Under the pieces are notes generated by a model that saw nothing but the letters and a program-made list of their open reading frames with translations, had not been told where the DNA came from and ran no database searches. This document shows positions 1 to 6,611 of a stretch of 55,815 nt of DNA, piece after piece. Source of the DNA: JBDIBB01 sp039812685. Lineage in GTDB: Bacteria > Acidobacteriota > Vicinamibacteria > Vicinamibacterales > JAFNAJ01. The stretch is taken from positions 1 through 55,815 of the forward strand of contig JBDIBB010000006.1 in NCBI GenBank assembly GCA_039812685.1. Direction: 5' to 3'. A program made the position numbers and the translations under genes. The stretch's first letter is position 1; each line of letters begins with the position of its first letter.

Positions 1-590
1 GGTCGTGGACCCTCACCGAGGGCCTGTCGGTGTACGCCGACACGAGCCACACCCGGGGATCCCGGGCGTGGTATCCGGTGGTGGGCGCGGGTGAGGCCGG
101 GACGCCAGCCAGACCGCTCCCCTCCTTCGCGCGGTCGCGCGCCGGCGACCGCGACTGGAACACCATGGCCGTCACCGGCGCCCGCTACACCTTCGCCCGC
201 GGCGACGATTTGCGCCTGGAGTGGCTGTTCCAGCAGGCAGGCTGGCGGAACGACGACCTGCGGCTCGCCTTCGGCGCGGCGTACGCCGCCACGTCGCCGG
301 CCGCCTTCGCACCCTACGTACTCCCAGGGCTGGAATACGCAGGGCGCCAACTGATGCTGGTCTCGCTGCGAACGCCGGAGCTGGCGCCGCGCAAGCGCAC
401 CGAGGTGCAGACGCGATACCTGCACTCCTTCACCGATGGATCACGCGTGCTGTTCGTCACCACACGGATGGAAGCCACCGATCGGCTGGTGCTGTTCGGC
501 TCGGGCACGGTGACCGGCGGTGCGGCCCACGGCGAGTTCTCGCGCTTCGCCAGGGGCAGCGTCGTGCTGGGCTCGTCGGTGACGTGGTGA
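1..590 (+). CDS. Outer-membrane beta-barrel protein, C-terminal part (5' end outside window)
   Basis: The reading frame is already open at base 3 and runs about 195 codons to a TGA at 588-590, so the start lies outside the window. The visible part alternates polar and aromatic residues in short strands, as in a porin-like barrel, and ends in the tripeptide VTW; a terminal aromatic residue is typical of outer-membrane barrels and is the usual BAM recognition signal. A GTG at 30 could serve as an internal start, but in-frame codons upstream of it read as ordinary strand sequence, so truncation by the window edge is more likely. It precedes an ABC exporter and a LolA-like protein, so it may be the outer-membrane partner of that system. 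The exact family cannot be named from this fragment. Confidence 0.7.
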   Translation, partial: SWTLTEGLSVYADTSHTRGSRAWYPVVGAGEAGTPARPLPSFARSRAGDRDWNTMAVTGARYTFARGDDLRLEWLFQQAGWRNDDLRLAFGAAYAATSPAAFAPYVLPGLEYAGRQLMLVSLRTPELAPRKRTEVQTRYLHSFTDGSRVLFVTTRMEATDRLVLFGSGTVTGGAAHGEFSRFARGSVVLGSSVTW

Positions 591-593
591 AAG

Positions 594-649
594 GGGGCCT
601 GAGGCCTAGGGCTTGAGGCTTGGGGCCTGAGGCTTGATGCTTGGGGCCG
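594..649 (+). repeat. Heptad repeat array A (8 x 7 bp, RGGGCYT type)
   Basis: Eight contiguous 7-bp units read GGGGCCT, GAGGCCT, AGGGCTT, GAGGCTT, GGGGCCT, GAGGCTT, GATGCTT and GGGGCCG. The array begins three bases after the stop codon of the barrel gene. Here the G-rich strand is the coding strand, the opposite of arrays B-D relative to the gene that follows. Nothing else is evident between 650 and the relic at 799. Confidence 0.9.
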
Positions 650-798
650 GTGAACTCCCTTCGCAGGTCGCCGGGCGCTTGCGGGGCCCGAGGCTGCGCC
701 GTGCGCACGCCGAGCGAGCAGCCGGACTTCCACCGCGAGACGACGGGGGCCTGCTGAAGGGTCTCGTACCTCACTGGTCGCCTGGGGGCGGGGACTCC

Positions 799-812
799 AG
801 GCCCCAAGCCGA
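799..812 (+). repeat. Relic of heptad repeat (2 units)
   Basis: Two units, AGGCCCC and AAGCCGA, match the C-rich orientation of arrays B-D and lie 15 bases upstream of the ABC ATPase start at 828. It may be the remains of a longer array in the same position relative to a start codon. Confidence 0.5.
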
Positions 813-814
813 TC

Positions 815-820
815 TACCAT
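815..820 (+). promoter_or_regulatory. -10-like TACCAT, possible leaderless promoter
   Basis: TACCAT fits the TAnnnT form of a -10 element and ends seven bases before the ATG at 828. Transcription starting about seven bases downstream would begin at or next to the start codon. No convincing -35 or Shine-Dalgarno sequence is seen. Confidence 0.35.
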
Positions 821-827
821 CGCTCCG

Positions 828-1517
828 ATGTCCAGCTCGTTCGTCCGTCTCGACGACGTCTACAAGAGCTACCGCCTCGGCGAAACCGAGGTGCCCGCCC
901 TGCGCGGCGCCACGCTCGAGTTGCGCCGGGGTGAATTCACGGCGCTGGTCGGCCCGTCGGGTTCGGGCAAGAGCACGCTGCTCAACATGGTGGGTTGCAT
1001 CGACGAACCCGACCGGGGCGCGGTCATCGTCGAGGGCCGCGACGTCGCGCACCTCTCCGACGATGACCGGAGCCGGCTGCGGAACGAGAAGATCGGGTTC
1101 ATCTTCCAGTCGTTCAACCTGGTGCCCGTGCTCGACGTGTTCGAGAACGTCGAGCTGCCGCTGCTCATCAACCGGCGCATCCCGGCCCGCGAGCGCCGCG
1201 ATCGGGTCATGCAGGCCATCGCGGACGTGGAGCTGACGGGCTTCATCGGCCACGCGCCCGACAAACTGTCGGGAGGCCAGCGGCAGCGGGTGGCCATCGC
1301 CCGCGCGCTGGTCACCTCGCCGCTGCTGGTGCTCGCCGACGAGCCCACGGCGAACCTCGATTCGGGCACCGCGCATCGGATTGTCGATCTGCTGGCGGCG
1401 CTCAACGCGCAGCGCGGCGTCACGTTCTTCTTCTCGACGCACGACGAGAAACTCATCGGCCGCGTCGCGCGCATCGTCCACATCGTGGACGGGACGATCC
1501 AGCCGGAGGCGTCGTGA
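828..1517 (+). CDS. ABC transporter ATP-binding protein, LolD/MacB type
   Basis: This 229-residue ATPase would power a membrane extraction or export complex from the cytoplasmic face. All nucleotide-binding motifs are present: Walker A GPSGSGKS at 42-49, Q-loop Q94, signature LSGGQ at 147-151, Walker B LLVLADE at 166-172 and the switch histidine H205. Length and the LADEPTANLDS stretch match the LolD/MacB/FtsE group. The ATG at 828 is the first plausible start. The gene overlaps the following permease by four bases (GTGA), which implies translational coupling. With the LolA-like protein and a second permease downstream, it most likely forms a lipid or lipoprotein trafficking system rather than a drug exporter; the substrate is inferred only from context. 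Confidence 0.93.
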   Translation: MSSSFVRLDDVYKSYRLGETEVPALRGATLELRRGEFTALVGPSGSGKSTLLNMVGCIDEPDRGAVIVEGRDVAHLSDDDRSRLRNEKIGFIFQSFNLVPVLDVFENVELPLLINRRIPARERRDRVMQAIADVELTGFIGHAPDKLSGGQRQRVAIARALVTSPLLVLADEPTANLDSGTAHRIVDLLAALNAQRGVTFFFSTHDEKLIGRVARIVHIVDGTIQPEAS

Positions 1518-2872
1518 CGCGCGCGTGGCACGTCGCGTGGCGCAGCCTCGGGCGCAACCGCCGCCGCAACCTCGCCACCGCGCTCGCCATCGCGCTGGGC
1601 TATGCCGGCCTCGTGCTGATCGGCGGCTACGTGGTGCGCATCGAGCGGTTCCTGCGGACCAACGCCGTCTACCTGGCGCCAAGCGGCCACGTGGCGATCT
1701 ACCGCGAGGGCGGCCTCACGCGCGCCGCCGCGCGCCCGTCGCGCTACAGCCTCACGCCGGCGCAGCAGGCCGTCATCAGCACCGTGCTGGATGGGGATCC
1801 GCGGGTGGAGTTCTCCGGCCGATACCTGCGCGGCCAGGGCCTGGCCGGTAACGGCTGCCGCACGCTGCCGTTCGTGGCCACGGGCATGGAGCCCGGCGTG
1901 GAGGCGCGCGTGCTGGCGCACCCGGCGGTGCGGCGCGATGCCGCCGACTTCGTGACGCCGCTGCGGGGGCGGCTGGTCTCGCAGGCGCCCGACGTGGAGG
2001 GCGCCGTGGGCCTCTCGGCAGGGCTGGCGCGACTGCTCGGCAAGGCGCGCGTGCACGACGAGACGAACGGCGCCGGGGCCATCGTCATGCCGGCGTGCGA
2101 GGATCCCGGCGCGGCGGCCCAGATCGCCGCCGACGCCAACGTGCAGCTGGCGGGACTGACCTTCAGCGGGTCGCTCGGCGCCGTCGACGGCGAGGTGGTG
2201 AACGTCTTCCACACGCCGAGCACCGACACCGAGGACCAGACCGTGGTCACCTCGCTCGGGCTGCTGCAGCGTCTCTACGACACCGGGGACGTGACCTTCG
2301 TCGCCGCGTTCCTCCACGACGCACGCGACACACCGGCGGTGGCGGCCGACCTGCGGCGCGCGCTGGCGGCGCGCGGCGTGCCGGCCGAGGTGTTCACGTA
2401 CCTCGACTACGACGTGAACCCCTACTACGTCGGCACGATGCGGTTCCTCCGGTCGCTCGTGGCGGTGATCGGCGTGCTGGTGATCGCCGTCGTCGTGCTG
2501 GGCGTGGTGAACGCCGCCACGCTCACCGTCTACGAGCGGACGCGCGAACTGGGCACGTTCCGCGCGCTGGGCTACACGCGGCGGCAGCTCTCGACGCTCT
2601 ACCTGCGCGAGGTGCTGCTGCTGTCGCTCGTCGCGACGGGCGCCGGCCTCGCGTTCGCCTTCGTCACGGCCGCCGCCGTCAACGCGGCCGACATCCGCTT
2701 CACTCCACCCGGCGTGCCCGGTTCGATCCGGCTGACGGTCACCCCGAACCTGTCGCTGGCGGGCGCGGCGGCGATCGCGATGCTGCCGCTCAGCCTGCTG
2801 GCCACCTGGGTGGTGGTGCGGCGGCGCCTGCGCGAGCGCGTGGCCGATTTGCTGACGGCGACGACGGCGTGA
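1514..2872 (+). CDS. ABC transporter permease, FtsX/MacB/LolC type
   Basis: This 452-residue inner-membrane protein has the MacB/LolC layout: one N-terminal membrane segment (about 20-42), a large periplasmic domain (about 43-310) and three C-terminal segments (about 312-336, 366-390, 413-436). The cytoplasmic coupling loop ERTRELGTFRALGY at 341-354 is the FtsX-family signature. It starts with GTG inside the ATPase stop codon. A related permease lies at 4502, so the complex is probably a heterodimer like LolC/LolE. A toxin-antitoxin pair separates it from the rest of the operon. Confidence 0.92.
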   Translation: MTRAWHVAWRSLGRNRRRNLATALAIALGYAGLVLIGGYVVRIERFLRTNAVYLAPSGHVAIYREGGLTRAAARPSRYSLTPAQQAVISTVLDGDPRVEFSGRYLRGQGLAGNGCRTLPFVATGMEPGVEARVLAHPAVRRDAADFVTPLRGRLVSQAPDVEGAVGLSAGLARLLGKARVHDETNGAGAIVMPACEDPGAAAQIAADANVQLAGLTFSGSLGAVDGEVVNVFHTPSTDTEDQTVVTSLGLLQRLYDTGDVTFVAAFLHDARDTPAVAADLRRALAARGVPAEVFTYLDYDVNPYYVGTMRFLRSLVAVIGVLVIAVVVLGVVNAATLTVYERTRELGTFRALGYTRRQLSTLYLREVLLLSLVATGAGLAFAFVTAAAVNAADIRFTPPGVPGSIRLTVTPNLSLAGAAAIAMLPLSLLATWVVVRRRLRERVADLLTATTA

Positions 2873-2883
2873 GCCGCGGCGGT

Positions 2884-2912
2884 TTGACGACGGGCCAGAT
2901 TATGACTAAGTT
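2884..2912 (+). promoter_or_regulatory. Candidate promoter of toxin-antitoxin pair 1
   Basis: TTGACG at 2884-2889 and TAAGTT at 2907-2912 are separated by 17 bases, the ideal sigma-70 spacing. The predicted start near 2919 gives a leader of about 35 bases before the antitoxin ATG at 2956. Confidence 0.5.
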
Positions 2913-2922
2913 GAGCTAAGTT
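2906..2922 (+). promoter_or_regulatory. Direct repeat CTAAGTT x2, candidate antitoxin operator
   Basis: CTAAGTT occurs at 2906-2912 and again at 2916-2922, exactly ten bases (one helical turn) apart. The first copy overlaps the -10 hexamer. Type II antitoxins commonly repress their own promoter from such repeats, so this is a plausible operator; binding is inferred. Confidence 0.45.
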
Positions 2923-2955
2923 CGATCTCATCAACACGACTGCCTGAGCAGGACC

Positions 2956-3195
2956 ATGACGGTCAACATCCACGAAGCCAAGACTCACCTGTCCCGCCTG
3001 GTCGACGAGGCCGCTCAAGGGCGGGAGATCGTCATCGCCAGGGCCGGCAAGCCCGTCGCCAAGCTGGTGCCCCTGTCGGGCGTCGCCCGCAAGAAGACAT
3101 TCGGGCTTCTCAAGGGTCGCATCAAGGTGGCCAAGGACTTCGACGCGCCGTTGCCGCCGGACGTGCTCGCCGAGTTCGAGGGCGGCAAGCCATGA
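2956..3195 (+). CDS. Antitoxin, Phd/YefM family
   Basis: This 79-residue protein begins MTVNIHEAKTHLSRLVDEA and continues with GREIVIARAGKPVAKLVPL, the classic N-terminal DNA-binding and dimerisation fold of Phd/YefM antitoxins. The C-terminal part (about 50-79, with KVAKDFDAPLPPDVL) would wrap and inhibit the toxin. Its stop overlaps the toxin start (ATGA), which keeps antitoxin and toxin translation coupled. It probably represses its own promoter through the CTAAGTT repeats upstream. It is the antitoxin class usually seen with this subgroup of PIN toxins. Confidence 0.92.
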   Translation: MTVNIHEAKTHLSRLVDEAAQGREIVIARAGKPVAKLVPLSGVARKKTFGLLKGRIKVAKDFDAPLPPDVLAEFEGGKP

Positions 3196-3569
3196 GCCGC
3201 ATCCTGCTCGACACGCAGTTGGTGCTCTGGGCCCTGTCCGGCGACAAGCGCCTCCCCAAGAAGGCGCGTGCGCTCCTCGATGAGTCGGAGGTTTTCGTGA
3301 GCGCCGCGTCGATTTGGGAAATCGCCGTCAAGTCGGCGCTGGGGAAGCTCGAGGCGGATGCCGCCGAGGTGAGAGCCTCCCTCGGCCCCACTGGCTTCGC
3401 GGAGTTGCCCGTCACCGGCGCGCACGCCGAGAAAGTGGCGAGGCTGCCTGCACACCACCGCGACCCCTTCGACCGGCTGTTGGTGGCGCAGAGCGCATGT
3501 GAACCCCTCGTCTTGCTGACCGCTGACGCACAGTTGGCGAAGTACGGCGGACTCGTGTGGGTGCTATGA
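3192..3569 (+). CDS. VapC-like PIN-domain ribonuclease toxin
   Basis: This 125-residue protein is a full-length PIN domain. The expected acidic metal ligands are visible: D7 in ILLDTQLVLW, E43 in SIWEIAVK, D91/D94 in HRDPFDRLLVAQ and D112 near the end. Such toxins cleave RNA, often tRNA or rRNA sites, when freed from the antitoxin. The start overlaps the antitoxin stop by four bases. The pair interrupts an otherwise continuous ABC-transporter operon, which suggests later insertion. All key residues are intact, so it is probably active. Confidence 0.92.
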   Translation: MSRILLDTQLVLWALSGDKRLPKKARALLDESEVFVSAASIWEIAVKSALGKLEADAAEVRASLGPTGFAELPVTGAHAEKVARLPAHHRDPFDRLLVAQSACEPLVLLTADAQLAKYGGLVWVL

Positions 3570-3618
3570 GATGGACGAACGGGATCCTCCGCGCGGCGCA
3601 GCCTACTGGGGCCCCGGT

Positions 3619-3623
3619 GGAGG
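3619..3623 (+). promoter_or_regulatory. Ribosome binding site GGAGG that fixes the start of the LolA-like gene
   Basis: GGAGG lies five bases before the ATG at 3629. It supports that start over an in-frame start at 3557 that would overlap the toxin gene and place 24 unrelated residues before the signal peptide. Confidence 0.7.
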
Positions 3624-3628
3624 AACCG

Positions 3629-4387
3629 ATGAATAGGAACCGCGTCGCCGGAACGGGCGCGGGCCTCGCGGTCCTGCTGCTTGGCACCCTCCCCGCCTTC
3701 GCCCAGCAGCCCACCGCGCTGGAACTGCTCCAGAGCGCCGACCGCGCCCGCGGCGGCGTGGGCCAGGGCATCACCTGGAACGTCACCGTCGAGGCCACCG
3801 AGGACGGCGAGACCACCACGCGCAGCTTCCTCGTGAAGGCGCGCGGCGACGATGCGCTGGTGGAGTCGCTGGCGCCGCCGCGCTACAAGGGCGAGATCCT
3901 GCTGTTCAACGACCGCACGATCTGGTTCGTGAAGCCGGGGCTGCGCAGGCCCGTGTCGATTTCCGCGAGGCAGCGGCTGAGCGGCCTGGCGAGCAACGGC
4001 GACATCGCCTCCACCCACTACGCGCGCGACTACGACGGCACGATCGTCGGCGAGGAGATCGTGGATGGCGAGCCTGCCTGGAAACTCGAGCTGAAGGCGA
4101 AGGCGAAGAACGTCACCTACGATCGCATCAGATCGTGGATCTCGAAGAAACGGCGGCTGGGGGTGAAGGCAGAATTCCTCACGGTGAGCGGTGACGTGTT
4201 CAAGACGGCCACCTTCGACTACGGCAACCGGTTGCGCAGCGCCGCGGGCGGCGCCTTCGAGTTCATCAGCCGCATGACGATCCGCGACGTCGGCGGCTCG
4301 GGCGCCGTCACCGTGCTCACCTACGCCGAACCGCGCGCCGAGACGCACGCGACGGCGCTGTTCAACATCAACAACGTGGTGAGGTGA
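3629..4387 (+). CDS. LolA-like outer membrane lipoprotein-sorting protein
   Basis: The 252-residue product starts with a Sec signal peptide (basic MNRNR, hydrophobic core, cleavage near AFA-QQ at about 25). The mature part carries the hallmark region of the LolA-like family: LLFNDRTIWFVKPGLRRPVSISARQRLSG in short, followed by SNGDIASTHYARDY. These proteins have a LolA/LolB-type half-barrel that shuttles lipoproteins or lipids through the periplasm. Its place between two MacB/LolC-type permeases and behind an ATPase fits a carrier receiving cargo from the inner-membrane complex. A strong Shine-Dalgarno sequence supports the start. The cargo is unknown. Confidence 0.88.
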   Translation: MNRNRVAGTGAGLAVLLLGTLPAFAQQPTALELLQSADRARGGVGQGITWNVTVEATEDGETTTRSFLVKARGDDALVESLAPPRYKGEILLFNDRTIWFVKPGLRRPVSISARQRLSGLASNGDIASTHYARDYDGTIVGEEIVDGEPAWKLELKAKAKNVTYDRIRSWISKKRRLGVKAEFLTVSGDVFKTATFDYGNRLRSAAGGAFEFISRMTIRDVGGSGAVTVLTYAEPRAETHATALFNINNVVR

Positions 4388-4423
4388 AGCAGGCTGGTGG
4401 CTCGTGGCGTCAGGCTCGAGGCC

Positions 4424-4500
4424 AGGCCCCAAGCCTCAAGCCCCAAGCCTCAAACCCCAGGCCTCAAGCCCCAAGCCTCAAGCCCCAGGCCCCAAGCCCC
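4424..4500 (+). repeat. Heptad repeat array B (11 x 7 bp) before a permease start
   Basis: Eleven contiguous 7-bp units alternate AAGCCCC, AAGCCTC and AGGCCCC-like forms, 77 bases in all. The array ends one base before the ATG at 4502. A GTG at 4397 is in frame with the permease through the repeats and would encode a PQASSPK-type heptapeptide repeat, because 21 bases equal three units and seven codons. Losing or gaining one unit would put that upstream start out of frame. Confidence 0.92.
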
Positions 4501-4501
4501 C

Positions 4502-5824
4502 ATGGCCCACCCCATCGCCCGCATCGCCTGGCGCAACGTGCGCCGCCACTGGCGGCACAGCCTCGGGTCGCTGCTCTCGATTGTCGTCGGCTTCGTGTCG
4601 ATCGTGCTCTTCGAGGGCTACCTCGGCGATCTGGTCGGCATCCAGGCCGAGTGGTACTCGCAGCGCAGCATGCTGGGACACGTCATGGTCGAGCACCGCG
4701 ACGCCTGGGTCCGCACCGGTGACGATGCGCCGCTCAGCCGCGCGCTGCAGCCCGAGGATCAGGCCGTGGTCGACGCGTTTCTCGCCGGGCACGCCGGCGA
4801 GGTGGAGGCGCGCATGCGCGCGCTGGCCATTGGCGGGCTCGCCAGCACGGGACGCAGCGGGCTGATCTTCGCGGCCTGGGCCTACGATGTCGCCGACGCC
4901 GCGCGGCTGCGCGACCGCTGGGCCTGGAACGTGAGCGCCGGCGTGCCGCTTCAGGAGGCCGGCGACAACAGCGCGATCGTCGCCCATACCTTCGCCGGCC
5001 TGCTCGACTGCCAGGCGCCACCGCCGGAGGGTGCCATCGGCCTCGACGGCGCGCCGACGGGCGAGCGCCGCGCCTTCTCCTGCCGCCAGCCTCGACTGCA
5101 GCTGACGGCCACCACCGCATCGGGTCAGCTCAACGCCATCGATCCGACGATCGTCGGGGTCTTCGACGCGGGGCTGAAGAGCATCGACACGAAGTTCGTC
5201 CAGCTCCCGCTGCCGCTCGGCCAGCGGCTGCTCGACACACAGGCCGTATCCTTCTACAGCATCACCCTGCGCGAGCCTTCCCGCGCCGACGACTTCGCCG
5301 CGGCCCTCAACGCGGCAGCAGGCGAGGCCGGCCGGCCTGTCCGGGCGCTGCGGTGGGACCAGCACCAGTACGCCGAGATCTACCGGCGCAGCATGCAGGT
5401 GCTCGGCATCTACCGCACCTTCGTCGTGCTGATCGTCGTGACGATCGCCGGCATGTCGGTCTTCTCCACCGTGCTGAAGTCGGTCAACGAGCGCGTGCGC
5501 GAGATCGGCACGCTGCGCAGCATGGGGTATCGCCGGCGTCATGTGGCGTGGCTGTTCGCCCTGGAGGCGGCGCTGCTGGCGCTCACCGCGTCGGTACTGG
5601 GCCTGGTGGCGTCGCTGGCGATCGAGGCCGTGATCAACACGGCGGCGATCACCTATGGCGGCGGACTCGCCGCGCAAGCCATCCCGCTCACGGTGGGCCT
5701 GCAGCCCGGCACGGTGCTCTTCGCGGCGGGGTTCCTCTCGGCCGTCGCGGTCGCCGCCGCGTGGGCGCCGGCGCGGCGTGCGTCACGGCTGCGGATCGCG
5801 GAGGCGCTGGCCACGGCGGCGTAG
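4502..5824 (+). CDS. ABC transporter permease, second FtsX/LolE-type subunit
   Basis: This 440-residue protein repeats the layout of the permease at 1514: an N-terminal membrane segment (about 21-43), a periplasmic domain and three C-terminal segments starting near residue 303. The coupling motif NERVREIGTLRSMGYRRRH lies near residue 330. It is probably the partner subunit in a heterodimeric complex. I chose the ATG at 4502 because the conserved IARIAWRNVRRHWRHS start begins there. The upstream GTG at 4397 would add 35 repeat-encoded residues. No Shine-Dalgarno sequence precedes 4502, as the repeat array fills that space. Confidence 0.9.
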   Translation: MAHPIARIAWRNVRRHWRHSLGSLLSIVVGFVSIVLFEGYLGDLVGIQAEWYSQRSMLGHVMVEHRDAWVRTGDDAPLSRALQPEDQAVVDAFLAGHAGEVEARMRALAIGGLASTGRSGLIFAAWAYDVADAARLRDRWAWNVSAGVPLQEAGDNSAIVAHTFAGLLDCQAPPPEGAIGLDGAPTGERRAFSCRQPRLQLTATTASGQLNAIDPTIVGVFDAGLKSIDTKFVQLPLPLGQRLLDTQAVSFYSITLREPSRADDFAAALNAAAGEAGRPVRALRWDQHQYAEIYRRSMQVLGIYRTFVVLIVVTIAGMSVFSTVLKSVNERVREIGTLRSMGYRRRHVAWLFALEAALLALTASVLGLVASLAIEAVINTAAITYGGGLAAQAIPLTVGLQPGTVLFAAGFLSAVAVAAAWAPARRASRLRIAEALATAA

Positions 5825-5833
5825 GCACGCATC

Positions 5834-5862
5834 TTGACGCTTCAGCCCAGACGCATCATGAT
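5834..5862 (+). promoter_or_regulatory. Candidate promoter of toxin-antitoxin pair 2
   Basis: TTGACG at 5834-5839 and CATGAT at 5857-5862 are spaced by 17 bases. The -10 ends six bases before the antitoxin ATG at 5869, so the transcript would be leaderless or nearly so. Confidence 0.5.
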
Positions 5863-5864
5863 GC
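5853..5864. promoter_or_regulatory. Perfect palindrome GCATCATGATGC, candidate operator
   Basis: This 12-base perfect inverted repeat covers the candidate -10 element of the second toxin-antitoxin pair and lies four bases upstream of the antitoxin start. Ribbon-helix-helix antitoxins bind short palindromes of this kind, so autorepression here is likely. Confidence 0.55.
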
Positions 5865-5868
5865 CTCC

Positions 5869-6138
5869 ATGCGCACCACCATCACCCTCGAGCCCGATGT
5901 CGCGGCCAAGCTGAAGGAGTTCGCGCGCCGGCAACGGCTGTCGTTCAAGTCGGCGGTGGACACCGTGCTGCGCCGGGGCCTGGCGGCCCAGGGCACCACC
6001 GCCGGGGCGTCGGCGCCCTTCGTGGTGCAGTCGCATGGCGGAGGGTTCCGCCCGGGGATCGATGTCGCCCGGCTCAACCAATTGCTCGACGACCTCGAGA
6101 CGCAGGATTTCGCGGGTGAGGCGGCGCGCGACCGATGA
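5869..6138 (+). CDS. VapB-like antitoxin, ribbon-helix-helix type
   Basis: The 89-residue protein begins MRTTITLEPDVAAKLKEFAR, a beta-strand followed by two helices (to about residue 40), as in Arc/MetJ-type antitoxins. The C-terminal half, including the PGIDVARLNQLLDDLE stretch at about 62-78, is the likely toxin-binding segment. Its stop overlaps the toxin start (ATGA). The palindrome just upstream fits autorepression. The DNA-binding fold differs from the Phd-type antitoxin of pair 1, so the two pairs are not simple duplicates. Confidence 0.9.
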   Translation: MRTTITLEPDVAAKLKEFARRQRLSFKSAVDTVLRRGLAAQGTTAGASAPFVVQSHGGGFRPGIDVARLNQLLDDLETQDFAGEAARDR

Positions 6139-6560
6139 TCGTGCCGGACGTCAACCTGCTCGTGTATGCCTACAACAGCGACGCGCCGCATCACGCGGCC
6201 GCCAGGCGCTGGTGGGAGGAACTGCTCAACGGAACGGGACCAGTCGGGCTGCCGTGGGCCGTCACGTGCGGGTTCGTGCGCCTGATGACTCACCCGGCGG
6301 TACTCGTGCGCCCGATGACCACGGCGGAGGCCGGCGTATCGGTGCGGGCGTGGTTCGAGCGTCCGTGTGTCGAGGTGCTGGAGCCCGGGCCCCGTCACCT
6401 GGAGATCCTGCTGCGGCTCCTCGGTGAACCTGGCGTGACCGGTGCGCTCACGACCGACGCGCACCTGGCGGCGCTGGCCATCGAGCACCAGTGCGAGTTG
6501 CACTCGAACGACGCGGACTTCTCCCGCTTCCCGGGGCTGCGCTGGCGCAACCCGCTCTGA
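6135..6560 (+). CDS. VapC-like PIN-domain toxin
   Basis: This 141-residue PIN protein starts MIVPDVNLLVYAYNSDAPHH, giving the first metal ligand D5. Later acidic ligands are D108 in TTDAHLAALA and D126/D128 in NDADFSRF. The second conserved position of many VapCs lies in WAVTCGFVRLMTHP, where this subgroup carries no obvious glutamate, so another acidic residue such as E28 or E29 may take that role. Length and motif order match the 140-residue VapC subgroup paired with RHH antitoxins. It is translationally coupled to the antitoxin. Confidence 0.9.
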   Translation: MIVPDVNLLVYAYNSDAPHHAAARRWWEELLNGTGPVGLPWAVTCGFVRLMTHPAVLVRPMTTAEAGVSVRAWFERPCVEVLEPGPRHLEILLRLLGEPGVTGALTTDAHLAALAIEHQCELHSNDADFSRFPGLRWRNPL

Positions 6561-6611
6561 CTCGCCCGACCTGCGGTCGCGGCCCGACGCCTGGTGTCCT
6601 GGCGCGCCGCC

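Noticed and set aside
4424..4500. Heptad array considered as a CRISPR-like array
   Set aside because: Units are contiguous 7-mers without spacers, and no cas gene is present.
6567..6579. Five-base stem CGACC-TGC-GGTCG in the convergent gap after the second toxin
   Set aside because: Too short and without a T-tract to call a terminator.
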